Assembly (NCBI GenBank): GCA_023663805.1
Contig: JAMPGR010000003.1
Coordinates: forward strand, 32,800 to 96,799
From: Clostridium sp.
GTDB lineage: Bacteria > Bacteroidota > Bacteroidia > Bacteroidales > Muribaculaceae
Length of the DNA: 64,000 nt
Direction of reading: 5' to 3'
Shown here in pieces: positions 36,293 through 44,957 of the stretch. Position 1 is the stretch's first letter, and each line of letters opens with the position of its first letter. A program made the position numbers and the translations under genes. Below the pieces are notes generated by a model that did not search any database, was not told the DNA's origin, and saw only the letters and a list, made by a program, of their open reading frames with translations.

Positions 36293-37617
36293 CAGTCTGA
36301 GACTTTACCGATAAGTTCGAAGGGCATCGCGTCTGTTATCTCTACATCGTAGAACGAGCCGACGCGCAGCGGTTTGTCTGAACTGACGATTACCTCGGGG
36401 TCGACTTCGGGAGAGTCCCATTCCGTACGGCCAATCCAGCGGTCATTCTCCTTCCGGTCAATCACGACGCGCAGCCTCTTCCCGATTTTTTCGCGGCTGA
36501 TTTCGGCGGAGATCTCCTCCTGGAGTTCCATCAGGCGGCGCAGGCGTTCCTCCTTGACCTCCTGGGGGATAGTGTCGGGGAGATTGTTGGCGGCGAAGGT
36601 TCCCTCCTCCTCGCAGTATGTAAATCCGCCGAGCCGCTCGAAGCGCTGTTCGCGGACAAATTCGAGCATCTCGCCGAACGCCTCCTCGTCTTCGCCCGGG
36701 AATCCGGTCATCATCGTTGTCCGAAGATGGATTCCCGGGACACGACGCCGGATTTCGGCGAGCAGCCGGCGGGTCTGGTCGATCGTGATGTGGCGTTTCA
36801 TCGCGGTCAGAACCTTGTCGGAACCGTGCTGGAGAGCGATGTCGAGGTATCGGCAGACATTTTTTCTCCGGGCCATGACATCGAGCAGGTCGAGGGGAAA
36901 TCCGGCAGGGTAGGCATAGTGGAGCCTGATCCATTCGACACCTTCGACATCGGCGATACGGTCGACGAGTTCTGCGAGTCGCGATTCTCCGCCGGGAAGG
37001 TCTGTTCCATAGGCAGAGAGATCCTGGGCGATCACGTTGAATTCTCGGACGCCGCGCCCGGCGAGACGGCGGACTTCGTCGACGATTTCGTCGACGGGGC
37101 GGGAGTGATGGCGTCCGGTTATCAGGGGTATGGCGCAGAAGGCGCAAAAGCGGTTACATCCTTCGGATATCTTAATGTAGGCATGGTGGCGCGGCGTTGT
37201 CAGGATACGGTCGTAGAGGGCTGCTCCGGGAGCCTTGCGGCTCAGGAGCGTGCCGATTCCGCCCCAGTCGAATTTGCCGAACCAGGCGTCGACTTCGGGG
37301 ATTGACTCCCGGAGTTCGCCGGGATAGCGCTCCGACAGACACCCCATCACGCAGACCGTCCCGACGCGGCCGCGCCCCTTCGCTTCGGCCCATTCGAGAA
37401 TTTCGTTGATCGACTGTTCTTTTGCGTCGCCTATGAAGCCGCAGGTGTTGATGACGACCGCATCGAACGGGCGTCCGCGACGCGGAGGACGTTTCTCGAA
37501 CGAGACCTTGAATCCGAGATCCTCGAGTTGTTTCATCAGCCTCTCGGCATCGACAAGATTTTTCGAACAGCCTAACGAGACGACGTTGACTGTCCGACGG
37601 TTTGTATCTTTCTGCAT
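36292..37617 (-). CDS. rimO: Ribosomal protein S12 methylthiotransferase
   Basis: A radical SAM enzyme that adds a methylthio group to an aspartate of ribosomal protein S12. From ATG 37617 it has 441 residues (MQKDTNRRTVNVVSLGCSKN). An ATG 23 codons upstream overlaps ftsY and was rejected. The N-terminal MTTase domain has GCSKNLVD and NTCGFIGDAK. The radical SAM cluster is CNRFCAFCAIPLITG, and a TRAM domain lies at the C-terminus. It lies 10 bases after ftsY and its stop overlaps the MenF-like start. Confidence 0.95.
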   Translation of the reverse strand: MQKDTNRRTVNVVSLGCSKNLVDAERLMKQLEDLGFKVSFEKRPPRRGRPFDAVVINTCGFIGDAKEQSINEILEWAEAKGRGRVGTVCVMGCLSERYPGELRESIPEVDAWFGKFDWGGIGTLLSRKAPGAALYDRILTTPRHHAYIKISEGCNRFCAFCAIPLITGRHHSRPVDEIVDEVRRLAGRGVREFNVIAQDLSAYGTDLPGGESRLAELVDRIADVEGVEWIRLHYAYPAGFPLDLLDVMARRKNVCRYLDIALQHGSDKVLTAMKRHITIDQTRRLLAEIRRRVPGIHLRTTMMTGFPGEDEEAFGEMLEFVREQRFERLGGFTYCEEEGTFAANNLPDTIPQEVKEERLRRLMELQEEISAEISREKIGKRLRVVIDRKENDRWIGRTEWDSPEVDPEVIVSSDKPLRVGSFYDVEITDAMPFELIGKVSD

Positions 37618-37627
37618 GGCGATTTTG

Positions 37628-38593
37628 TCACTCCTTTCCGAAGAGCGATTCGACGAAACTGCGTTTATGGAAAACCTGGAGGTCATCGATTCCCTCTCCG
37701 AGGCCGATATAGCGGACGGGAATCTGGAACTGGTCGCTGATGCCGATAACTACGCCACCTTTGGCCGTTCCGTCGAGTTTCGTAATCGCCAGACCGTTGA
37801 CCTGGGTCGCGGCGACGAACTGTTTCGCCTGTTCGAAGGCGTTCTGTCCGGTCGAGCCGTCGAGCACGAGGAGGATCTCCTGCGGAGCCTCTGGAACGAT
37901 ACGCTGCATGACACGTTTGATTTTCGTCAGTTCGTCCATCAGGCCTTTTTTGTTGTGGAGTCGTCCGGCGGTGTCGATGATGACTACATCGGCATCTTTC
38001 GACTTGGCGCTCTGGAGGGTGTCGAAGGCGACGGCGGCCGGATCTGCGCCCTGGCCCTGGCGGACAACCGGGACGCCGGCGCGTTCGCCCCAGATCTGGA
38101 GTTGTTCGGCGGCGGCGGCGCGGAAGGTGTCGGCGGCGCCGAGCACGACCGAGTATCCAGCGTTCTTGAACTGGGAGGCGAGTTTTCCGATCGTCGTTGT
38201 TTTCCCGACGCCGTTGACGCCGACTACCATAATGACATAAGGTTTTCCGGCACCGGCGGGAATCTGAAAGTCATCGTCGGTGTTGTCACTGTCGTTTCCG
38301 ACGAGCATATCGGAAATTTCCTGACAGAGGAGGTCGTTCAGTTCTTCCGAACTGGTATATTTGTCGCGGGCGACGCGGTCGCGGATACGATCGATAATTT
38401 TCAAGGTCGTGTCTGTTCCGACATCAGACGTGATAAAGATTTCCTCGAGTTCGTCGAGGAAGTCGTCGTCGATTGTCGATTTACCCAGAAATGCTTTTTT
38501 GATTTTTCCGAGCAGACCGGTTTTCGTTCGTTCGAGGCCTTTGTCGAGGGTCTCTTTTTTCTTTTTTCGCGAAAAAATGTCGAAAATTCCCAT
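37628..38593 (-). CDS. ftsY: Signal recognition particle receptor FtsY
   Basis: The SRP receptor GTPase that docks ribosome-nascent chains at the inner membrane. The 321 residues are compact; the acidic A domain of the E. coli protein is missing, as in most Bacteroidetes. The NG domain shows VGVNGVGKTTTIGKLASQ (P-loop), DTAGRLHNKKGLMDEL, TKLDGTAKGG and GLGEGIDDLQVF. A basic KKKKE stretch near the N-terminus could contact the membrane. It is the first gene of the run down to the ModF-like gene. Confidence 0.96.
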   Translation of the reverse strand: MGIFDIFSRKKKKETLDKGLERTKTGLLGKIKKAFLGKSTIDDDFLDELEEIFITSDVGTDTTLKIIDRIRDRVARDKYTSSEELNDLLCQEISDMLVGNDSDNTDDDFQIPAGAGKPYVIMVVGVNGVGKTTTIGKLASQFKNAGYSVVLGAADTFRAAAAEQLQIWGERAGVPVVRQGQGADPAAVAFDTLQSAKSKDADVVIIDTAGRLHNKKGLMDELTKIKRVMQRIVPEAPQEILLVLDGSTGQNAFEQAKQFVAATQVNGLAITKLDGTAKGGVVIGISDQFQIPVRYIGLGEGIDDLQVFHKRSFVESLFGKE

Positions 38594-38621
38594 TTAGGTT
38601 TCGTCTTAAAGTTCCAAAAGG

Positions 38622-38629
38622 CAAAATTA
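38622..38629 (-). promoter_or_regulatory. -7 box for the ftsY run
   Basis: TAATTTTG on the minus strand, about 30 bases upstream of the ftsY ATG; the -33 region is not convincing. Confidence 0.55.
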
Positions 38630-38691
38630 GTCAATCCCCGCGACATAACAAGCGCCCCCGGCCGAAAATCGACCGAATTTGACATTTTGAT

Positions 38692-40677
38692 TTAATACAT
38701 CTGGTAGTCGATGCTGAGGACCTGGAACTCGGTTCGGCGGTTGATCTGGTCGGCCTGCTCCTGGTCTTCGGGGCTCAGCGTCAGTATAAATTCCTCGGTC
38801 AGTTCCGTTCCCTCCTCGAACTGGGGAAATTCGCGGGCAATCCGTTTCGTAACCTTCTTTGGCCGCGATTCGCCGTAGCCCTGGTGCTGTAGCCGGTCGG
38901 CGGCGATGCCACCCTCGTCGACGAGATAGTCGATGACGGCCTGTGCGCGGCGGTCTGAGAGAGCGAGGTTATATTCGTCGGTCCCGTGGCGGTCTGTGTG
39001 GGCTCCCATCTCGATCGTTATGTTCGGGTTGTCGCGGAGCATCTGGGCGAGTTCGTCGAGGGCGGTCTTCGATTCGGGACGGAGCGTCGATTTGTCGAAG
39101 TCGAAGAAGATATTTTCGACGATGTTCGGTTTGCTGATCGACGCGAGGATGAAATCGACGCCATATTCGGCGTCCTCCTCGGCGATGTCGGAGGTGAACT
39201 GCTGGCGGGCATTCAGATAGCCCTTCGCGCCGGCGAGCATGACATAACTGACACCGCGCTCGAGGGGGAAGGAGAAGGAGCCGTCGTCGCGGGCCACGGC
39301 CTTCTGGTTCGAGCCGTCGTTGCCGACGATACGGATGACGGCGTTCGGAACAGGCTCCTCGTCGCGGTCGAGCACCCATCCGCTGACGAGTATCTTCAGG
39401 TCGGGCAGGTCGAAGGTCCAGATGTGGTCGTAGCCTCGGCCGTCTCCGCGGTTCGAGGTGAAGAGGCCCGACTGCCGCGAGCGGTCGAAGAAAGTTATCC
39501 CGAAATCGTCGGCGGCGGAGTTCATCGGAACGCCGAGGTTCTCTACCTTCCATCCTCCGGAGGGCGCAAGCTCGGCGCGGAACAAGTCGAGGCCGCCGAG
39601 GCCGGGATGGCCGTCGGAGGCGAAATACATAACGCTGTCGGTCAGCATGTAGGGGAACATCTCGTCGCCGGACGTATTGATGAATTCGCCGAGGTTTTCG
39701 AGCGAACCGACCTGATCCTTCAGGTTGATGCGCCAGATGTCCTTTCCGCCGAACCCGGGCATGTCGCTGGCGAAGTAGAGCCACTCGCCCGAGGGGTCGA
39801 CAGCCGGATGGGCATATGAAGAGATGGTGTCGGCGGTTATCTCGACGAGCGTCGCGGCGCTCCAGGCGGCGTCGGCGCGCGACGATTTGTAGATCTCGAC
39901 GCCGGTCGGGGCGTTCGGGGCGCGGCGCGCGCGGGTCAGATACATTGTCGATCCGTCGGGGGTGAAACTGACAATCCCTTCGTCGAACTCGGTGTTCAGT
40001 TCACCCTCGACCGGCTCGGGACGCTGCCATTCGCCCCGCTCGTTTTTCCGCGATACCCATATATCGGCGCGTTTCATCCCGGTTATCTCCGAGTGTTTGT
40101 CGCCGGTCACCTTCTCGTTTGTCGTCGCGAAGTAGATCGCGTCGTCGAGAACCATCGGGGCGAAGTCAGACCGCCGCGAGTTCAGAAGTTTCGACTGTTT
40201 GACGACGAAGCGCGTACGGTTCTCCTTCAGTTCCGACGCCATCCGGGCGCCACGCAGACCGGTCTCGGCCTCGGCCGAGCCGGGGACCAGCGCGAGATAC
40301 TCCTCGTAGGCCTTGACCGCCGGCTGGTATTTCCCCTCGGCATGGAGCATCTGGGCCAGACGGAGATAGACCGTCGTGTCTTTTTCGGCGTAGCCGTAGC
40401 GTATCGCGTTCTGATATGCGGCCGATGCCCGGGCGCTCTGGCTCAGGCGGCGGTGGGCCTCCCCCATCTTGAAGGCTACTTCGCCGCGGAGGGGTCTCTC
40501 CTCGCGGGCTTTCAGTTTGTTGTATATTTTCCGGTATGTCTTCGAGGCGTCGTAGAATTCGCCGCGTGCCATCTGTTCGTCGGCGGTCGCGAGTTTCGGA
40601 CCGCGGCATCCTGCGGCGGGGAGCAGGACGGCGAGCGTCAGCAGCGTGTATATCAGTTTCAGAAGATATCTTTCCAT
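38692..40677 (-). CDS. porE: PorE-like T9SS lipoprotein (TPR, PD40 propeller, CRD, OmpA)
   Basis: A 661-residue lipoprotein (lipobox PAAGC, Cys24). The domains in order are TPR-like helices (residues ~30-150), a PD40/WD40-like beta-propeller (~160-420, with APMVLDDAIYFATTNEK and repeated blades such as YPYMLTDSVMYFAS-type strands), a carboxypeptidase-regulatory-like domain (~430-500) and an OmpA C-terminal domain (~530-661, NIFFDFDKSTLRPESKTALDELA). This is the architecture and size of PorE of Porphyromonas, which links the type IX secretion machine to peptidoglycan. It lies 48 bases after rsgA on the same strand. The other possibility is a PorE paralogue with another envelope role. Confidence 0.82.
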   Translation of the reverse strand: MERYLLKLIYTLLTLAVLLPAAGCRGPKLATADEQMARGEFYDASKTYRKIYNKLKAREERPLRGEVAFKMGEAHRRLSQSARASAAYQNAIRYGYAEKDTTVYLRLAQMLHAEGKYQPAVKAYEEYLALVPGSAEAETGLRGARMASELKENRTRFVVKQSKLLNSRRSDFAPMVLDDAIYFATTNEKVTGDKHSEITGMKRADIWVSRKNERGEWQRPEPVEGELNTEFDEGIVSFTPDGSTMYLTRARRAPNAPTGVEIYKSSRADAAWSAATLVEITADTISSYAHPAVDPSGEWLYFASDMPGFGGKDIWRINLKDQVGSLENLGEFINTSGDEMFPYMLTDSVMYFASDGHPGLGGLDLFRAELAPSGGWKVENLGVPMNSAADDFGITFFDRSRQSGLFTSNRGDGRGYDHIWTFDLPDLKILVSGWVLDRDEEPVPNAVIRIVGNDGSNQKAVARDDGSFSFPLERGVSYVMLAGAKGYLNARQQFTSDIAEEDAEYGVDFILASISKPNIVENIFFDFDKSTLRPESKTALDELAQMLRDNPNITIEMGAHTDRHGTDEYNLALSDRRAQAVIDYLVDEGGIAADRLQHQGYGESRPKKVTKRIAREFPQFEEGTELTEEFILTLSPEDQEQADQINRRTEFQVLSIDYQMY

Positions 40678-40725
40678 ACTCTATCTAACGACGGAGAGGG
40701 GGCACTTATTGTGTCGGGGACTCGG

Positions 40726-41670
40726 TCAGAACGGCTTCCGGTATTTGCCCTGGCCGTCATCCTCGAGAATACTGAGGTAGGAGTTGTAGCGCGATTCGGC
40801 GATTCGGTTGTCGCGCAGCGCTTCGAGCACGGCGCATCCCGGTTCGTGGGTGTGGGTGCAGTCGTTGTAGCGGCACCCCTCGGAGATGGCGAATATCTCG
40901 GGGAAATAGTGGGCGACCTGGCGTGGATCGAAGTCGATCGTGCCGAATCCTTTGACGCCGGGGGTGTCGATTAACCAGCCGCCTCCGGGGAGGGGATACA
41001 TCTCGGAAAAGGTCGTCGTGTGCATTCCGGTGTCGTGGACCTCGGAAATCGGTGCGGTCTTCAGGTTGAGGCCGGGGATCAGACGGTTTATCAGGGTCGA
41101 TTTCCCGACACCCGAATTGCCTGAAATCAGAGTTGTTTTTCCGCCGAGGAGGTCGCGGAGGGTGTCGATTCCCGATCCGTCGCGTGCCGAGACCGGAACG
41201 ACCCCGTAGCCGATCGAGCGGTAGAGATATTCGACTGCTTCGAGCAGGTCGATTGCTTCAGGATCCCCTTCGAGCAGGTCGGTTTTGTTGATGACAATCG
41301 TCGCCGGGATGCCGTAGGCTTCGGCGGTCGCGAGAAAGCGGTCGACGAATGTTGTCGATGTGACGGGCTGGGCGAGGGTGACGACGAGTATGACCTGGTC
41401 GAGATTCGCGGCGAGAATATGGGCTTCTTTCGACAGGTTGCTGGCGCGGCGGATAATATAGTTGCGGCGCGGTTTGACGGCGGTTATGTAGGCATAGTCG
41501 CTGTTCTTGTCCGGTTCCCTCAGTTCGACGCGGTCGCCGACTGCGACCGGATTGGTCGTCCGCAGACCTTTGATCCGGAAATTCCCCTTCGCTTTGCAGG
41601 GGAGTTGCCGGCCGTTGTCGGTCAGGGCGACATAGTGGCTTCCGGTGTTTCTGATTATCAATCCTTCCAT
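40726..41670 (-). CDS. rsgA: Small ribosomal subunit biogenesis GTPase RsgA
   Basis: A circularly permuted GTPase that helps late 30S maturation. From ATG 41670 it has 314 residues beginning MEGLIIRNTGSHYVALT. An N-terminal OB domain is followed by the GTPase domain with NKTDLLEGD (G4), GNSGVGKSTLINRL (P-loop, G1) and DTPGVKGFG (G3), in the permuted order. The C-terminal zinc site is CRYNDCTHTHEPGC. A longer frame to 41766 would start upstream of the candidate -7 box, so the shorter start was kept. Confidence 0.95.
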   Translation of the reverse strand: MEGLIIRNTGSHYVALTDNGRQLPCKAKGNFRIKGLRTTNPVAVGDRVELREPDKNSDYAYITAVKPRRNYIIRRASNLSKEAHILAANLDQVILVVTLAQPVTSTTFVDRFLATAEAYGIPATIVINKTDLLEGDPEAIDLLEAVEYLYRSIGYGVVPVSARDGSGIDTLRDLLGGKTTLISGNSGVGKSTLINRLIPGLNLKTAPISEVHDTGMHTTTFSEMYPLPGGGWLIDTPGVKGFGTIDFDPRQVAHYFPEIFAISEGCRYNDCTHTHEPGCAVLEALRDNRIAESRYNSYLSILEDDGQGKYRKPF

Positions 41671-41678
41671 ATCGGTGG

Positions 41679-41686
41679 CAAAATTA
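41679..41686 (-). promoter_or_regulatory. Possible -7 box very close to the rsgA start
   Basis: TAATTTTG on the minus strand ends 8 bases before the ATG at 41670, which would make the rsgA mRNA nearly leaderless. No good -33 element is present, so this may be chance. Confidence 0.35.
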
Positions 41687-41750
41687 GCGAATTTTCGCGA
41701 TTCGGCGTTGTCGTAAACATTTTTTATACGCCGATTGTTTATGCTAAAAA

Positions 41751-41768
41751 CATTGGAATGTTCCAATG
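41751..41768. promoter_or_regulatory. Inverted repeat, possible operator upstream of the winged-helix gene
   Basis: CATTGGAA-TG-TTCCAATG is a perfect 8-bp inverted repeat in the rsgA/winged-helix intergenic region, 34 bases before ATG 41803. It has the size and symmetry of a dimeric regulator site, but a short mRNA hairpin is equally possible. Confidence 0.45.
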
Positions 41769-41802
41769 GATGTCTAACATAACAGAAAGGAACAATAAAG
41801 AG

Positions 41803-42009
41803 ATGAACAACGAAACAATCGGAACCTGGGCCGGAGCAGTCTGGAACGTTCTTAACGAAAACGGCGCTCTGACCATCAAACAGATCAAGAAAGAAACAAA
41901 ACTCCGCGAGAAAGATATCTACGCTGCTCTCGGATGGCTCTCGCGCGAAGACAAGGTTAAATTCGAAGACACGCCCGACGGCAAGGATGTCGTCGTCAAT
42001 CTCGGCTGA
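41803..42009 (+). CDS. Small winged-helix DNA-binding protein (DUF2582-like)
   Basis: A 68-residue protein, MNNETIGTWAGAVWNVLNEN onwards, folding as a compact winged helix: helix 1, helix 2 (TIKQIKKETKLR), recognition helix (EKDIYAALGWLSRE) and wing (KVKFEDTPDGKDVVVNL). It matches the winged-helix DUF2582-type family, frequent in Bacteroidales. The ATG at 41803 is preceded by AGAAAGGAAC, a good ribosome site; an in-frame ATG at 41770 lies next to the inverted repeat. The inverted repeat suggests possible autoregulation (inference). A terminator follows. Confidence 0.88.
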   Translation: MNNETIGTWAGAVWNVLNENGALTIKQIKKETKLREKDIYAALGWLSREDKVKFEDTPDGKDVVVNLG

Positions 42010-42038
42010 CCGGCGCTTCGCTAAGCGACAATATTTCG

Positions 42039-42078
42039 GGAATCATCGGGGTAATTCCTTCCGGATGATTCCTTTTTT
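42039..42078 (+). terminator. Rho-independent terminator after the winged-helix gene
   Basis: GGAATCATC pairs with GATGATTCC, followed by TTTTTT. Confidence 0.9.
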
Positions 42079-42156
42079 GTTGTCTGTTACGAACATTTGC
42101 CCCCTTCAGATGGTTGAAAAAGGAAAAGACACACAAACCGCCTAAACATTCATCCT

Positions 42157-43728
42157 ATGTCAGCACCAGGTTCATCCATTCTGTCGTTTATTGCCGCCAC
42201 ACAGACAGTGGCTCCGGCCGATTCGATTTTCGACGCAACGAAGCCCCCTATGATCGACGTCAGGCATTTTGTCGGCGACGAAAACGGCACTTCCTATTAT
42301 ATCGCGCAGTGGGTCATGGATATCGTCGACTGGATTCTCGGGATCTTCGGACTCGAGCAGCACGAGACCCTTGTGACGTTCCTCTATGCGCTTGTCGTGC
42401 TCGGCATTGCTCTTGTTGTCGGATGGGCTGCACAGTGGCTGATATTCAAGGCCTTGAAATTTATTGCAAAAAAATGGGATTCGGCGACCTACCACGAGTT
42501 GACCGACGTCAGGTTCTTCCATAAACTCTGCCGGATGATTCCGGCTCTGGTATTCCTGATTCTGATTGAATTCACCCTTTCGAGCCACGACAAACTTGCC
42601 GGAATACTGACGAAGATTACCCTTATCTGCGTCGTCTTCTTTACGTGTCAGGCGCTGTCGGCTCTTGTCGTAGCAATATGGAAACATATCGATGTCCGCG
42701 CGAACAAGAAAAAACTTCCGCTGAAAGGGCTGGCTCAACTCGTCAAGGGTATAATATGGATTATAGCAGCGATTATAATCGTCTGTATAATTATCAATAA
42801 ATCTCCTGCCTCGCTGCTTGCCGGACTCGGTGTGTTCGCGTCTGTCCTGATGTTGATTTTCAAGGACAGTATCCTCGGACTGGTCGCCGGCGTGCAGCTC
42901 TCGGAGAACGACAGTCTCCATGTAGGCGACTGGATCGTCGTTCCGGGTACGAACGCAAACGGAACCGTTATGGAGGTCACACTCGTTTCTGTCAAGGTGC
43001 TGAACTGGGACAAGACGATGACATCGCTTCCGCCATACAGCCTGATCAGCGGCAGTTTCACGAACTATCGTACGATGCAGGCGAGCAATACCCGCCGGAT
43101 TTGCCGCTCCTATATGATTGATGCCGACAGTGTCCTGCCGTCGACTCCCGAGATGATCGAGAATATCCGGAAGGTGCCGCTGATGGAGGAGTGGATTGCA
43201 AAGAAACTCGAACAGCGGGCCGCGGGGAAGGTCGCCGACGTCGACAACCCCGAAGGGCTGGCCGACGGCTCGCTCGACACAAACCTCGGAATGTTCCGCG
43301 CCTATTTCAAGATGTGGCTCGACCAGAACCCGCATATCTCCCACGACAGCGACTGCTTCGTCTCGACCCTGGCCCAGACGGCGACCGGAATCCCGTTCCA
43401 GGTCTACTGTTTCACGGCGACATCGAAATGGTTCCCCTACGAGGCAATCCAGGATCTCGTCTTCGAGAATCTCGCGGCTATGCTCCGGTTCTTCCAGCTC
43501 TATACGTTCGAGAATCCCTCTGGACGCGACACCGTTGTCGACGGCTATCTCAGCCCGGGCGGAGATATCGACAAAGTCTTCGGCGTTCCCTATCCCTTTT
43601 TCCAGAGTCCCGACGCGCCCGACAGCCCCGCCTCGACCCGCGTCACCCCGAAGACCGCGCCGAAAATCACCGCATCGCCCGACGCTCCGACGCCCGACGC
43701 TCCGACGCCCGACGCTCCGAAGTCCTAA
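42157..43728 (+). CDS. MscS-family mechanosensitive channel (YbdG-like)
   Basis: A 523-residue channel that releases solutes upon hypo-osmotic shock. About five transmembrane helices occupy residues 60-250. The pore helix and beta domain follow (LLAGLGVFASVLMLIFKDS, GLVAGVQLSENDSLHVGDWIVV, NGTVMEVTLVSVKVLNWD), then a long cytoplasmic vestibule with the insert typical of YbdG-type proteins. The last ~40 residues are a low-complexity Pro/Ala/Asp tail with PDAPT repeated. The stop overlaps the convergent lipoprotein gene by 4 bases. Confidence 0.92.
   Translation: MSAPGSSILSFIAATQTVAPADSIFDATKPPMIDVRHFVGDENGTSYYIAQWVMDIVDWILGIFGLEQHETLVTFLYALVVLGIALVVGWAAQWLIFKALKFIAKKWDSATYHELTDVRFFHKLCRMIPALVFLILIEFTLSSHDKLAGILTKITLICVVFFTCQALSALVVAIWKHIDVRANKKKLPLKGLAQLVKGIIWIIAAIIIVCIIINKSPASLLAGLGVFASVLMLIFKDSILGLVAGVQLSENDSLHVGDWIVVPGTNANGTVMEVTLVSVKVLNWDKTMTSLPPYSLISGSFTNYRTMQASNTRRICRSYMIDADSVLPSTPEMIENIRKVPLMEEWIAKKLEQRAAGKVADVDNPEGLADGSLDTNLGMFRAYFKMWLDQNPHISHDSDCFVSTLAQTATGIPFQVYCFTATSKWFPYEAIQDLVFENLAAMLRFFQLYTFENPSGRDTVVDGYLSPGGDIDKVFGVPYPFFQSPDAPDSPASTRVTPKTAPKITASPDAPTPDAPTPDAPKS
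43678..43722 (+). repeat. 15-bp tandem repeat in the mscS tail
   Basis: The unit CCCGACGCTCCGACG occurs three times in a row, the last ending in AAG. It encodes PDAPT-PDAPT-PDAPK and is a candidate for slippage-driven length variation of the channel tail. Confidence 0.85.
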
Positions 43729-44048
43729 AAAAGTTTTGCGGCAAGGTCGGGGGCGTGTTCCCTGATATACTGTTCGAAGCCGGCGACATAGGCGTCGGCC
43801 GCCGAGGGGCGTATCCGACTGCGGATATCGGTTTCGCGGGCGCGGATTTCGAGAAGCCCGTCGGCGATGGCCGATGTGTCGTTCGAATTCTCGATCAAGG
43901 CCCGGCCATGTTCCTCGCCGAGTTTAAAAGCAACAGAGTCCTCCGGGGCGACGCGATATCGCGCCGTTCCGGAGGAGTCGTTTCCGCTGCGGCCGCAGCA
44001 AAGGAGTGCGGCGGCCGTCAGGAGTATGGCGATTGGCAGATGTCTCAT
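43725..44048 (-). CDS. Small hypothetical lipoprotein
   Basis: A 107-residue protein from ATG 44048, MRHLPIAILLTAAALLCCGR, with a lipobox-like LLCC (lipidated Cys at 17 or 18). The mature part is short and helical, with RARETDIRSRIRPSAADAYVAGFEQYIRE. It is the last gene after ispH (18-base gap) in the porQ-cmk-ispH operon. The 3' end overlaps mscS by 4 bases. An upstream TTG (44057) is in frame but unlikely. The function is unknown. Confidence 0.7.
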   Translation of the reverse strand: MRHLPIAILLTAAALLCCGRSGNDSSGTARYRVAPEDSVAFKLGEEHGRALIENSNDTSAIADGLLEIRARETDIRSRIRPSAADAYVAGFEQYIREHAPDLAAKLF

Positions 44049-44066
44049 TCTTCCCAAAAGTTATCT

Positions 44067-44957
44067 TCAATTCTGGTCCAGTATCGCGATCGCGCGGTCG
44101 CGCACCTCTTCCATCAGCCATAGCGGAGTCGATGTCGCTCCGCAGACTCCGACGGATCGGGGCGGCCCGGCGAGCCATTCGGGCTGGATCTCCGAGGCGT
44201 TCGCGATCATATGGGCCGACTCGTTCGCTTCGCGGCAGAGGTTGTAGAGGACTTTTCCGTTGCTGCTCTTCGCTCCGCAGACGAAGAGAACGACGTCGTG
44301 TCCGGCGGCGAACGATTTTATGTTATCGGCGCGGTTGCTGACCTGGCGGCAGATCGTGTCGAAGGCTTCGACGGTGTGTCCCGGCTCCATACGCCGCAGC
44401 AGTTCTTCGGTCAGGGTCTGGTAGCCCTGTCGCGATTTGGTTGTCTGGGAGTAGAGAAGGATGTCACGTCCGAAGTCTATGGCCGCCAGGTCGTCGAGAC
44501 TTTCGACAACGATTGCCGTCCCCTTGGTCTGGCCGACGAGGCCGTTCACCTCGGCGTGACCGTTCTTGCCGTAGATAACAATCTGGGGACGCGTCGCCGG
44601 ATCCTGTCCGGCGATTGAGTCCCAGGCTTTGTGGATCCGCCGCTGGAGCTGGAGCACAACCGGACATGTCGCGTCGATAATTTCGATCGAGTTGCGGCGG
44701 GCTGCTTCGTAGGTCGCGGGCGGTTCGCCGTGGGCGCGGAGCAGTACGCGCGTGTCGCGGAGCGTATTGAAGTCGGCGTGGGAGATTGTCCGGAGTCCTT
44801 TGTGACGGAGCCGCTCGACCTCGTCGCTGTTGTGGACGATATCTCCGAGACAGTAGAGGTCGCCCTGGCCGAGTTGTTCCTCTGCTTTGTTGATCGCTGT
44901 GACGACTCCGAAGCAGAATCCCGAGCCGCTGTCGATTGTGACGGGTATACGGCTCAT
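44067..44957 (-). CDS. ispH: 4-hydroxy-3-methylbut-2-enyl diphosphate reductase
   Basis: The last enzyme of the MEP isoprenoid pathway, an iron-sulfur reductase giving IPP and DMAPP. From ATG 44957 it has 296 residues beginning MSRIPVTIDSGSGFCFGV. The three cluster cysteines are in GFCFGV, ATCPVV and SVGVCGATSTPLWLMEEV. The ATG overlaps the cmk stop by four bases (ATGA), which decides this start over an in-frame ATG at 44996. It is co-transcribed with porQ and cmk, a conserved Bacteroidetes order. Confidence 0.96.
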   Translation of the reverse strand: MSRIPVTIDSGSGFCFGVVTAINKAEEQLGQGDLYCLGDIVHNSDEVERLRHKGLRTISHADFNTLRDTRVLLRAHGEPPATYEAARRNSIEIIDATCPVVLQLQRRIHKAWDSIAGQDPATRPQIVIYGKNGHAEVNGLVGQTKGTAIVVESLDDLAAIDFGRDILLYSQTTKSRQGYQTLTEELLRRMEPGHTVEAFDTICRQVSNRADNIKSFAAGHDVVLFVCGAKSSNGKVLYNLCREANESAHMIANASEIQPEWLAGPPRSVGVCGATSTPLWLMEEVRDRAIAILDQN

